DNA of 39,659 bases from assembly GCF_016508585.1 (NCBI RefSeq), contig NZ_JADVOP010000037.1, positions 1 to 39,659 on the forward strand. The letters are read 5' to 3'. The stretch comes from Acinetobacter baumannii. GTDB taxonomy: Bacteria > Pseudomonadota > Gammaproteobacteria > Pseudomonadales > Moraxellaceae. Positions within the stretch are counted from its first letter, which is position 1, and each line of letters begins with the position of its first letter. A program made the position numbers and the translations under genes. The notes beneath the pieces are model-generated. The model did no database searches. It was not told the origin of the DNA and was given only the letters and a program-made list of their open reading frames with translations. Positions 8,880 through 16,864 of the stretch are shown here, one piece after another.

Positions 8880-9626
8880 TTAACACATTGTGGACTTAAA
8901 TTTGGTAAAAATACGTGATGTAACCTCTTTCGCCCAAAGTTGATAAATTTCCTGACTTGGATGAAATCTATCACTCGCCATTTGCAGATTTAATGTATTA
9001 AAATGCGCTAAATCAAAATGAATTAACTGGTAATTTTTATTATTTTCAATAAATTGGGCTAATTTCTTGTTCATTGTGCTTGAGTATTGTCCAAACAACC
9101 ACGCCAATGGATTTGGCAAAGCTGGAAATAAATTCATTGGCGGTACACCAGTGACCAAAATCAATTGTGGTGTAAATTTGGACTCGATGGCAGCATAAAA
9201 CTGTTTTTGTTGTTTCATCCATTTTTGGGGTGAACATAGTTTTGTGACATCATTGACGCCAACAGATGTAATCACAACATCAAATTCTTGGTTTGGTAAT
9301 TGTTGCATTCTCTCCAAAACTTGCAAAGTGGTATCACCTGTCCTTGCTTCAAGTAGATATGTCACTTCGAAATCTGTACATAGTTCATTTAAAATTGACC
9401 CCAGCAATGCTTGTTGTTGATTTTCAACACCAACGCCTGCTGCGGCTGAATCACCTAAAATCAAAACCGATAAAGCTTGACCAGTACCCAAAACGCCATG
9501 GCGAATCCCTTTGGCTTCAGGTAACCGTGGTGTATTTTTTTTAACCCGATAGCCTTGAATAATTAAAGCAGGTACCAATACAAGTGTTGAAAATTTTAAA
9601 AACATAAGAATACCCAATAAATTCAA
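8880..9626 (-). CDS. SGNH/GDSL-family hydrolase
   Basis: 248 residues with an N-terminal membrane-anchor-like hydrophobic segment (FLKFSTLVLVPALII). Block I is GDSAAAGVG with the catalytic Ser, block III is VITSVGVNDV, and the Ser-His-Asp triad ends in SDRFHPS. This is the SGNH hydrolase layout of esterases, lipases and lysophospholipase-like enzymes. The anchor suggests action at the inner membrane or periplasm. The substrate is unknown. It is a single gene on the minus strand. Confidence 0.88.
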   Translation of the reverse strand: MNLLGILMFLKFSTLVLVPALIIQGYRVKKNTPRLPEAKGIRHGVLGTGQALSVLILGDSAAAGVGVENQQQALLGSILNELCTDFEVTYLLEARTGDTTLQVLERMQQLPNQEFDVVITSVGVNDVTKLCSPQKWMKQQKQFYAAIESKFTPQLILVTGVPPMNLFPALPNPLAWLFGQYSSTMNKKLAQFIENNKNYQLIHFDLAHFNTLNLQMASDRFHPSQEIYQLWAKEVTSRIFTKFKSTMC

Positions 9627-9750
9627 CAGGTTTAAGATTCGTCAGAGTCAAAGGTAATTTAAATTGGTCTTGATTGTTCACATCATTCAGAAAGTAAATC
9701 AATGTATGCTCACTGTGATGAACTATAGATTTTGTTTTGCTAATAAATCC

Positions 9751-9772
9751 AAAAGACCCTGTCGGGTCTTTT
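9751..9772 (-). terminator. Terminator of the acyl-CoA dehydrogenase operon
   Basis: Perfect 9-base stem AAAAGACCC/GGGTCTTTT with loop TGTC, about 38 bases past the SDR stop, the last gene of the operon. Confidence 0.8.
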
Positions 9773-9809
9773 ACAGATCAAATGCGAGTCTAAGTATAAA
9801 TGAAATGTA

Positions 9810-10553
9810 TCAACCTAATTTGTTCACCAATTTTAATGGCAATACTTTCATCGCTAATCCTAGAGGTAACCATGGCCATTGTGGAACATAAGCCTTAACT
9901 GGTTGTTTTTCTATGGCTTTCACCAATAAATGTGATCCGGTTTCCACATCGACTTCAAAAGGAAGTTTTTTGGCACCTTCATTGATTTCAGTGCGGATAT
10001 AGCCAGGGAAAATCGTCGATACCTTAATTTGAGTATCTATTAATTCAGCACGAATTCCTTCTGCCAAGGCAGCTACACCTGCTTTACTCGCGCCATAGGC
10101 AGTCAAATGTTTAGGCATACCACGAATAGCACTCATTGAAGAAATCACCACCAAGTGCCCAAACGTTTGTTCACGAAAAATCTCGACAGCCGCCTCACAT
10201 TGTGCCAATGCTGATATGAAATTGGTTTCAACAGTTGCGCGGTTAATTTCGAATTTACCATTTCCAATGCGTCGTCCTTCACCAACACCGGCATTGACAA
10301 TGATTCGGTCCAATGTTCCAAAATCCTGTTTAAATTCACGAAATACCTGAAAGACCTGTTCATAATTGGTTACGTCTAGGATTTTAGTGATAACTTTGAC
10401 ACCATATTTAGATTCCAGCTCTTGCTTTAAACTTTCAAGCCTTTCTATACGACGGGCACATACCGCTAAATTATACCCTTTTTGCGCAAATTCTCGTGCC
10501 ATTCCTGCACCGATTCCTGAACTTGCTCCAGTAATTAAAATCGTTTTTGCCAT
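9810..10553 (-). CDS. Short-chain dehydrogenase/reductase (SDR)
   Basis: 247 residues. Start at 10553 is preferred because AAGGA sits just upstream and the product begins MAKTILITGASSGIG; an ATG six codons earlier lacks such a site. The cofactor motif TGASSGIG, the NAGVG motif and the catalytic Ser, YGASK (Tyr/Lys) are all present, so it should be an active NAD(P)-dependent oxidoreductase. ARR after the second strand favours NADP. It is the last gene of a four-gene operon with an acyl-CoA dehydrogenase and a kinase-fold protein, suggesting it acts on a hydroxyacyl or ketoacyl intermediate (inference). Confidence 0.88.
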   Translation of the reverse strand: MAKTILITGASSGIGAGMAREFAQKGYNLAVCARRIERLESLKQELESKYGVKVITKILDVTNYEQVFQVFREFKQDFGTLDRIIVNAGVGEGRRIGNGKFEINRATVETNFISALAQCEAAVEIFREQTFGHLVVISSMSAIRGMPKHLTAYGASKAGVAALAEGIRAELIDTQIKVSTIFPGYIRTEINEGAKKLPFEVDVETGSHLLVKAIEKQPVKAYVPQWPWLPLGLAMKVLPLKLVNKLG

Positions 10554-10594
10554 GATAGATTCCTTCAACAATTTTTATATTTCTAAGCGCGAGC

Positions 10595-11293
10595 TTAAAT
10601 CCAAGTCAATAACTGTGGATCTTCAACCTTAATAAAATGATGTTCATTTAAACTGAGCAATTGCGGTTCATTACCGACCAAACGTAATGTGGTAAGACTG
10701 GTATTGGCAATTGCCCAATTGAGTGCGAAAGTTTTGTTAGGACTCAGTTCCAAAAGTTTGCCTGCAACAACTGAAATTACTCCACCGGAGGTAAAAACAA
10801 TTGCATAACGAGGTTTGGTTTTGGCTAAATCATCACACAGATTTTGTAGTGCACCTTCAACACGGTTTTTAAAATCTGGCCACGATTCATCATATTCATG
10901 ATGGTATTCACCCCCTGTCCAGCGATTGATGGCGCCTTCAAAAATCCGGGCTAAATAAGCACGAGGACTTTTTTCTTTAGTCACATCTTGTTTGAGCAAA
11001 TGTGGTTCATTGAATCGAGGATCATATTGAGCAAAAACCTGTTGATGGTTAAACTCATTCCAATTGCGGTCAGTGACAACTGCAACATCTGCAAAACTTT
11101 CAGCCAAAGCAAAGTGAGCTGTTTGTTGATGCCTTTGCATTGAACCTGCAACGGCATAAGGTGCTTCTTTCAAAATTTTATCGAGATATTGACCCAATAA
11201 TTTTGCCTGTAATTCACCATTAGGGGACAATTTATCGTAACTTTCAGCACCAAATGATGCTTGCCCGTGACGTACCAAATAGATTGTGGTCAT
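10595..11293 (-). CDS. Histidine phosphatase-fold protein with altered second His
   Basis: 232 residues of the phosphoglycerate-mutase-like superfamily. The phospho-accepting RHG motif is intact (LVRHGQ, His9), as are Arg54 and Glu80 (NEFNH). The second pocket motif, usually SHGG, reads TSGG, so the conserved His is Ser169. Many superfamily members are phosphatases, but this change may lower activity or alter the proton donor. It overlaps the upstream kinase-fold gene by 4 bases (ATGA) and is followed 41 bases later by the SDR. The partner genes suggest it removes or handles a phosphate on an acyl-CoA intermediate, which is inference. Confidence 0.82.
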   Translation of the reverse strand: MTTIYLVRHGQASFGAESYDKLSPNGELQAKLLGQYLDKILKEAPYAVAGSMQRHQQTAHFALAESFADVAVVTDRNWNEFNHQQVFAQYDPRFNEPHLLKQDVTKEKSPRAYLARIFEGAINRWTGGEYHHEYDESWPDFKNRVEGALQNLCDDLAKTKPRYAIVFTSGGVISVVAGKLLELSPNKTFALNWAIANTSLTTLRLVGNEPQLLSLNEHHFIKVEDPQLLTWI

Positions 11294-12411
11294 TTCCCTA
11301 AAATTTCCTTAAACTTCTCAATGTATTTCTGGGCAACTTCATTGGCTTCAATTTTCTGAATACCAATCAATTTTAAAGCGCGAATATGTAAAGCATGGAT
11401 GACAATCCAAAAATCTTTAAATGCTGGATTATCCGTCTGTTTATGGTAATAACGATAGTAAATTTGCTGCGCAATGACTGCTAAACGAAAAATCCCAAAG
11501 ACTTCATAGAAAGTCCAATTTTCAGGTTTTAATCCTGTTTTTTCCAAGTAATAATCCACAACTTGTTTTCGGCTAAACATACCTTTAAGGTGTGTGGGTT
11601 GTCTTCGGGTAGACTTAAAAATTTGATTGTCAGTATCTTCAACCCAGTATGCCAAAGCAGAACCTAAATCCATGAGAGGATCGCCAATGGTTGCCATTTC
11701 CCAATCCAATACACCAATCACCTGTGTTGGATGATGTGGATCAAGAATGACATTATCAAAACGCCAATCATTATGAATCACGCAACTGGTTGAGTCAGCA
11801 GGGATATTTTCGTTCAACCATTTACGGACAAATTTAAAACTTGGCACATTGAGGGTATGTGCTTTTTCATAACGACCATCCCATCCTTCAACCTGACGAC
11901 GACAGTAACCATCGCCTTTCCCAAGTTTTTCCAATTCAGTGCCCTTAAAGGGAACTTGATGTAATTCAATCAGCTTATCGAGAACATTAGTACACAACTC
12001 TCGAACCTGTTGTTCATTAAAATTAAGTTCAGGGGGAAGTTTGGCACGGGGAATGATTCCTTCAATGCGTTTCATCACATAGAAATCGCATCCAATCACG
12101 GATTCATCTTGGCAAAGTGCAACCATTTCAGGTAAGACTGGATAATAGGGTGCGAGCCATTTCTGTACATGATATTCACGTGCCATATCATGAGCAGATT
12201 TTGCTTTTGTACCTTTAGGCGGGCGACGTAAAATTAAATCTGCATTACTATATTTTAAGCGATAGGTCCAATTGGAAGCACCACCTGAATACTGGGTGAC
12301 TTCAACGGGACCTATAATTTCAGAGCCATTCTCAATCAACCAATTGCCGACTGCGCGAATGTCTAGTTCTTCACCTTCACGTACTTTTCCACCAACATCA
12401 ATAACTGACAT
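11290..12411 (-). CDS. APH-type phosphotransferase, ACAD10/11-like kinase domain
   Basis: 373 residues of the aminoglycoside/choline phosphotransferase fold. The catalytic loop is HNDWRFDN (His213, Asp215, Asn220) and the metal-binding DWE follows (LDWEMATIGDPLMD, Asp236). A nucleotide-binding lysine region lies near LRRPPKG. Proteins of this subgroup are fused to or encoded next to acyl-CoA dehydrogenases and phosphorylate hydroxyl groups on hydroxyacyl-CoAs (ACAD10/11, LvaA). Here it lies 131 bases downstream of an ACAD gene of the matching type and overlaps the phosphatase-fold gene, so an acyl-CoA kinase is more likely than antibiotic resistance. Confidence 0.85.
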   Translation of the reverse strand: MSVIDVGGKVREGEELDIRAVGNWLIENGSEIIGPVEVTQYSGGASNWTYRLKYSNADLILRRPPKGTKAKSAHDMAREYHVQKWLAPYYPVLPEMVALCQDESVIGCDFYVMKRIEGIIPRAKLPPELNFNEQQVRELCTNVLDKLIELHQVPFKGTELEKLGKGDGYCRRQVEGWDGRYEKAHTLNVPSFKFVRKWLNENIPADSTSCVIHNDWRFDNVILDPHHPTQVIGVLDWEMATIGDPLMDLGSALAYWVEDTDNQIFKSTRRQPTHLKGMFSRKQVVDYYLEKTGLKPENWTFYEVFGIFRLAVIAQQIYYRYYHKQTDNPAFKDFWIVIHALHIRALKLIGIQKIEANEVAQKYIEKFKEILGK

Positions 12412-12484
12412 GCTTTTTCCCTGAATCTTGTATGTTTTAAATCAAAAAACTGTAAATAGTAAGCTGAGTTTGATTTTATGTACC

Positions 12485-12522
12485 GACTGTTTTATGTATA
12501 ACATTTTTAAGATAAAACAGTC
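12485..12522. repeat. Inverted repeat inside the operon
   Basis: Perfect 11-base arms GACTGTTTTAT and ATAAAACAGTC separated by 16 AT-rich bases, placed between the ACAD stop (12543) and the kinase start (12411). There is no T-run, so it is more likely an mRNA-processing or attenuating hairpin, or an operator, than a full terminator. Confidence 0.5.
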
Positions 12523-12542
12523 AGCACCAAACTATTAAACTG

Positions 12543-13781
12543 TTACTTTTTCTTTGAACCATATCCCCGTTTTTTTAATTCTAATTTTGCAATCATTCCT
12601 TTATGAACTTCATCAGGTCCATCTGCTAAACGTAAGCTTCGTGCTTGAGCAAAAAAACCAGTTAAAGGTGTATCCCGAGAAACGCCCATTCCACCATGAA
12701 TCTGGATCGCCATATCCACCACTTTTTCAAGGACAGAGGGTGCAACCACTTTAATTGCAGAGATTTCAGTAAGTGCTGCCATATTACCCTGAGTATCCAT
12801 TTTATAGGCAGCGTATAAAGTTAACAGTCGCGCCTGATCGATTGCTACTCGCGCTTCCGCAACACGCTCTAAATTTCCCCCCAACTTTAAAATTTCTTTA
12901 CCAAAAGCGCTGCGACTCATACCTCGATCAATCATTAATTCAAGTGATTTTTCTGCAGCACCAATACAACGCATGCAATGATGGATACGTCCTGGTCCTA
13001 AACGACCTTGTGCGATTTCAAAACCTTGTCCTGCTCCACCGATAAAATGACTGACAGGAACACGAACATTATTAAAGCTTATTTCGCCGTGTCCATGTGG
13101 TGCATCATAATCGCCAAATACGGGTAACATACGATCTATCGTTACACCTTGAGTATCCACTGGAACCAGAACCATCGAATGTTGATGGTGTCGATCTTTG
13201 CTTGCGTCAGGCGTATGTGCCATAAAAATAATGATTTTGGCATTTGGGTCACCTAAACCTGAAGACCACCATTTACGACCATTTAAGACAATTTCATCAC
13301 CATCCACCACAGCAGTTGCCTGCATATTCGTTGCATCTGAGGAAGCAACAGCAGGTTCTGTCATACAAAATACTGAACGAATTTTACCTTCCAATAGGGG
13401 TTGAAGCCATTGCTGCTTTTGTTGCTCAGAACCATAACGCCAAATAACCTCCATATTACCACTATCTGGCGCATTACAATTAAATACGGTTGGTGCAATT
13501 AAACTACGGCCAGACAGTTCCGCAATGTGAGCATATTCCTGCACAGACAAGCCAGCCCCCAGTTCTGGATCTGGCAGAAACATGTTCCATAACCCTGCAT
13601 CTTTTGCTTTATTTTTAAGATTTTCCAATTGTTCCGGCCATTGCCATTTTGTCCAATCACCGCCTTGATTAAGAGAATGAACTTCATTCCAAAATTCAGT
13701 TTCTACAGGTTCAATTTCATTTTCTATAAACGCTTTGGTCCGTTCTACATATTCTTTTGCACGTGCTGAAAGCTCAAACAT
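12543..13781 (-). CDS. Acyl-CoA dehydrogenase, ACAD10/11-like
   Basis: 412 residues from ATG 13781, which has AGGAAG six bases upstream; an in-frame codon ten residues earlier lacks a site. FAD-binding MTEPAVASSD and the C-terminal IQIHGGMGVS and RLADGPDEVH motifs are those of the ACAD10/11 subgroup. In that motif Asp aligns by eye with the catalytic Glu of fatty-acid ACADs. First gene of an operon with an APH-type kinase, a phosphatase-fold protein and an SDR, divergent from a LysR regulator 107 bases away. A role in oxidation or rearrangement of phosphorylated hydroxyacyl-CoAs is inferred from this set. Confidence 0.9.
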   Translation of the reverse strand: MFELSARAKEYVERTKAFIENEIEPVETEFWNEVHSLNQGGDWTKWQWPEQLENLKNKAKDAGLWNMFLPDPELGAGLSVQEYAHIAELSGRSLIAPTVFNCNAPDSGNMEVIWRYGSEQQKQQWLQPLLEGKIRSVFCMTEPAVASSDATNMQATAVVDGDEIVLNGRKWWSSGLGDPNAKIIIFMAHTPDASKDRHHQHSMVLVPVDTQGVTIDRMLPVFGDYDAPHGHGEISFNNVRVPVSHFIGGAGQGFEIAQGRLGPGRIHHCMRCIGAAEKSLELMIDRGMSRSAFGKEILKLGGNLERVAEARVAIDQARLLTLYAAYKMDTQGNMAALTEISAIKVVAPSVLEKVVDMAIQIHGGMGVSRDTPLTGFFAQARSLRLADGPDEVHKGMIAKLELKKRGYGSKKK

Positions 13782-13888
13782 TTTTATCTTCCTGTAAAAT
13801 ATTTTGATCACTATCTGAATAACGACCCTTTACTTTACATTAGCTGAAAATCTATTATGAACCAAATGATTTAATTCAATACTGAACT

Positions 13889-14806
13889 ATGAATATGACT
13901 CATAATAATGACCACCTAGACATATCGATTTTTAATCATGTTGATATTAATTTATATCCGCTTTTTATCAGTATCTATGAGCAAAAAAGCATTTCTAAAG
14001 CAGCAAAAATATTGTGCATCACCCAATCCGCTGCGAGTCATGCTTTACAGAGATTAAGACAACATTTACAAGATGATTTGTTTGTGCGTACAGGCAGTAA
14101 AATGTTACCTACGCCATTTGCAGAACAGATTTATCCGACTGTGAAGAATGCTTTGTTTACTTTTCAAAATATTTCAAAACAAAAACAACAGTTTGATCCC
14201 CATTCCATACAAACATTAAAAGTTGCAGTACATGATGAAATAGAACCCATTATTTTTCCTCAGTTGATACAGCATTTTCAAAAATTGAATTTAAACATCC
14301 AATTCTTGAGTACAAAATTGGATCGTAAAAATGTTGTTATGGATTTGGCTACACAACAGGTTGATTTTGTAATTGATTTAGAACAAAAGTATGCTGAAAA
14401 AATTAATTATCAAAATTTAGTCCGCGATGAATTTGTGATTTGCACTCAACATAAGCAAATGAATCAAGCGCTTTATTTCTCATCTCCACATATCGGCGTG
14501 TCTTCCCGCCGTACAGGGGTACTAATCGAAGATATCAATTTAAATAAAGAACAGTTTAGTCGACAAATCTTTTTACGTTGTCAACATTACTCAACAGCCC
14601 TTCAAGTTTTAGCTCAGTATCCCGATGCTATTTTAACCATCCCAAAACAAATCTTGGCACATTTATATACTGAAGATTGTATTCATATTTACGATGTACC
14701 TGTTGATTTACCTGTTTTGAATATGGGGATTTATTGGCATCAAGCATTAAATGAGAATTCCAGGCATGCTTTTTTGAGAGATGAAATTTTTAAAATATTT
14801 GCTTAG
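13889..14806 (+). CDS. LysR-family transcriptional regulator
   Basis: 305 residues, the standard LysR length. The N-terminal helix-turn-helix reads SISKAAKILCITQSAASHAL followed by LRQHLQDDLFVRTG; the remainder is a substrate-binding effector domain. It is divergent from the acyl-CoA dehydrogenase operon with a 107-base shared promoter region, the classic LysR arrangement, so it probably activates that operon in response to an acyl-CoA or organic-acid intermediate. The effector is unknown. Its stop codon lies in the first copy of a 17-base repeated word. Confidence 0.92.
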   Translation: MNMTHNNDHLDISIFNHVDINLYPLFISIYEQKSISKAAKILCITQSAASHALQRLRQHLQDDLFVRTGSKMLPTPFAEQIYPTVKNALFTFQNISKQKQQFDPHSIQTLKVAVHDEIEPIIFPQLIQHFQKLNLNIQFLSTKLDRKNVVMDLATQQVDFVIDLEQKYAEKINYQNLVRDEFVICTQHKQMNQALYFSSPHIGVSSRRTGVLIEDINLNKEQFSRQIFLRCQHYSTALQVLAQYPDAILTIPKQILAHLYTEDCIHIYDVPVDLPVLNMGIYWHQALNENSRHAFLRDEIFKIFA

Positions 14807-14817
14807 GCTATTTTGTT
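14797..14817 (+). repeat. Repeated word, copy 1 (lysR 3' end)
   Basis: The segment ATTTGCTTAGGCTATTTTGTT includes the LysR stop codon. Its first 17 bases recur exactly at 15045 and its last 17 recur exactly at 15402. Confidence 0.6.
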
Positions 14818-15169
14818 GATTTTTAATTCTTAAAATTTAGATGTGTACGGTATTGAAAATACAGCGACTGAAATACACGTGCTGAATAGTATTTGTAAAA
14901 GCAGGCATTGAAATTTTGATCGATGTATCTCTGAGATAAATAGATTATGTCTGTATTATCAATATCAAAGATTATCTAAATCTTGAAGCGCCGTTTTTAA
15001 AATTTATGATCAAAGCTTGAGATTTATTTATTTTTAAATTATAAATTTGCTTAGGCTATTTATCTCTCTTCTCTTTTGATTATTATTATTCTTGTTTATG
15101 ATGATATTTTTGATTAAAATGCCGATGAAAATTTAGACATTTTTAATAAAAACAACGTATAGGAAACTT
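14807..15169. other. 363-base intergenic region
   Basis: AT-rich spacer between lysR and the DUF805 gene. Apart from the repeated word at 15045-15061 I see no ORF, RNA gene or clear terminator. The DUF805 promoter should lie near its 3' end, with AGGAAAC just before the start codon. Confidence 0.5.
15045..15061 (+). repeat. Repeated word, copy 2 (intergenic)
   Basis: ATTTGCTTAGGCTATTT, identical over 17 bases to copy 1, 248 bases downstream of it. Confidence 0.6.
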
Positions 15170-15925
15170 ATGAACCCTTTTGAAACTCAGACTTCTACGT
15201 CTCAGCCTCACCCTACTTCGTTTACCCCCAATAAAGATAACCCCTTCTCACCTAAAGGGCGTTTTGGCCGCCTGTCTTATCTGGCTTGGTTGTTTATTAT
15301 CAGCATGCTTTACACATGCGTACTGTTTATTATTGCTGGTCTTGCCGTTGTCGCGCTCATGCAAACAGGAAGTCAAAATCCTGCTGCTTTACTGGAGTCT
15401 GGCTTAGGCTATTTTGTTATTTTCCTTGCTGTAGCTGTAGTTATCGCTTTTACCGTGGTCAATATTTGTATCGCAATCCGACGTATACATGACTTAAATA
15501 AAAGTGGTTGGCTCTGGTTGTTATTTTTGATTCCGCTTGTGAATATTTTCTTTGGCATATATGTAATGTGCGCCAAAGGTACTGAGGGCAATAATAATTA
15601 TGGTCCGCACCGACAGACAGAACAAACAGAAAAGTTACTCGGTAGCTTATATGCTGTTTTCTTAGCTATTTTTATTGTGGCTTATGGTTCGATTGCAGTA
15701 TGGATGATTTCAATGCAAGGCAGCATGCCACAAAGCATGGATAGTATGGAAATGGCTGAGTATGATAGCGCTAAGCTGGAACAGGAACTTGCGCAAGCAG
15801 CTCAAGAGCTTGAACAAACAAGCGATGAGATCGAACCATCAGCACAAGATGCTGAACAAAGTACTGAAACAGAAAGCAAAAATGAAGACAGTCACTCCAA
15901 TACGCAAGAAGTCAATCAAAGATAA
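15170..15925 (+). CDS. DUF805 membrane protein with acidic tail
   Basis: 251 residues. The DUF805 signature covers about 30-150: FSPKGRFGRLSYLAW at the start, then RRIHDLNKSGWLWLL and the closing CAKGTEGNNNYGP. Three membrane helices belong to this domain and a fourth segment (LYAVFLAIFIVAYGSIAVW) follows. The last 60 residues are very acidic and Glu/Gln/Ala-rich, predicted helical or disordered and facing away from the lipid. DUF805 proteins have no established role. SD AGGAAAC precedes the ATG. It stands alone and ends at a strong terminator. Copy 3 of the local repeated word lies within the coding sequence. Confidence 0.85.
   Translation: MNPFETQTSTSQPHPTSFTPNKDNPFSPKGRFGRLSYLAWLFIISMLYTCVLFIIAGLAVVALMQTGSQNPAALLESGLGYFVIFLAVAVVIAFTVVNICIAIRRIHDLNKSGWLWLLFLIPLVNIFFGIYVMCAKGTEGNNNYGPHRQTEQTEKLLGSLYAVFLAIFIVAYGSIAVWMISMQGSMPQSMDSMEMAEYDSAKLEQELAQAAQELEQTSDEIEPSAQDAEQSTETESKNEDSHSNTQEVNQR
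15402..15418 (+). repeat. Repeated word, copy 3 (inside the DUF805 gene)
   Basis: GCTTAGGCTATTTTGTT, identical over 17 bases to the second part of copy 1; here it encodes part of a membrane segment (LGYFV). Confidence 0.55.
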
Positions 15926-15940
15926 TGCTTTATGAGTGCT

Positions 15941-15968
15941 AAAGAGGTCTGATAGAGACCTCTTTTTT
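15941..15968. terminator. Strong terminator between DUF805 gene and arginase-fold gene
   Basis: Ten-base stem AAAGAGGTCT/AGACCTCTTT with loop GATAG, running into a T-tract on the plus strand. It abuts the 3' end of the convergent minus-strand operon and may serve both. Confidence 0.85.
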
Positions 15969-16864
15969 TATTGTTCAATGCTCCAAGCCTGATCAATATG
16001 TTCAAGCAATCTTTGATTCAATGCCTGTTGGTGGATTTGCCACTGACTAATCTCCAGCTGACTGGGTTCACGCTGCCCATCGGACTCGCTTAAAAAGCGT
16101 TTAAAACGGTTTTGATAATGAAAAGCAGAAACATCACCTGTGATATCAGCGCCTATTAAATTACCTGAACAGGCTTGAATCAAATTAACTAAATGTTTTT
16201 CTAAAAAGTGTCCTTGATCCCAATTGGTCATCACGACATCTTTAGAAAGCACGTCCTTGTCTATAGACAGATAAATAGGCAGATCAGTTTTTTGTAATTC
16301 TTCACTTAAAAAATCTGACATGAGTTGCTCAGGTTCTGCATAACTATGCCATGATGCCCCTGCGCCAATCCATTTGGTCCAATTCGCACTTTGCTGAATA
16401 CTCCAATAATGCAATTTACCTTTATATAAAGGTGACCAATGATTTTCCCAGGCATGTTTTAAACTGATATCGTCTGAACTGATACCAATCACATCAATTC
16501 GGGCAATCTGAGTTAACCGACTCGCCCAATACACCCACGAACCACAATGTATACCAAATGGATAGCGCATATTATCGGGATGGTTGTCACAGACAATTAA
16601 ATGAATCTGTCTATTGGGTTTTAAACGCTTCAAAAGAAGTTGGGTAAGGTGATGGTAATCACCACTCCCCAACAATACACAACCGAGTTGGTCGGGATGC
16701 TGTAACTGTTCTGCTAGACTTTTTTGCAGCTGTTCAAAGTGCTTCCATCGGCATCCGAATCGAATCTGTTCTTGCCAAGAGCGAAGATCTATATTTTGAG
16801 CTGCAGTAGGAATGCCGGCAGAATCGTCAAAATTGAGTACAACGTGTTGTCGACTGTTACTCAT
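15968..16864 (-). CDS. Divergent arginase/ureohydrolase-fold enzyme
   Basis: 298 residues. The metal-ligand framework of the arginase superfamily is recognisable: GDYHH (68-72) for the GGDHS strand, DNHPD (93-97) for the DAHxD motif and DKD (202-204) for the DxD motif, followed by GADITGD. The surrounding sequence is unlike agmatinase or arginase, so it probably hydrolyses another amidino or amide group, or has changed function. It is the last gene of the minus-strand arm of the nine-gene cluster. Its ATG overlaps the stop of the acyltransferase gene (TAATG), implying translational coupling and a joint pathway. Confidence 0.75.
   Translation of the reverse strand: MSNSRQHVVLNFDDSAGIPTAAQNIDLRSWQEQIRFGCRWKHFEQLQKSLAEQLQHPDQLGCVLLGSGDYHHLTQLLLKRLKPNRQIHLIVCDNHPDNMRYPFGIHCGSWVYWASRLTQIARIDVIGISSDDISLKHAWENHWSPLYKGKLHYWSIQQSANWTKWIGAGASWHSYAEPEQLMSDFLSEELQKTDLPIYLSIDKDVLSKDVVMTNWDQGHFLEKHLVNLIQACSGNLIGADITGDVSAFHYQNRFKRFLSESDGQREPSQLEISQWQIHQQALNQRLLEHIDQAWSIEQ

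Noticed and set aside
8865..8883. AAACT/AGTTT hairpin between the small lipoprotein and SGNH genes as a terminator
   Set aside because: The stem is only five A/T-rich pairs. It may act weakly but I did not list it as a feature.
10574..10632. Extension of antisense ORFs across the SDR/phosphatase junction
   Set aside because: Antisense frames spanning gene ends, no support.
11290..12411. Aminoglycoside-resistance gene
   Set aside because: The APH fold is present, but the operon context with an acyl-CoA dehydrogenase and the subgroup motifs point to an acyl-CoA kinase.
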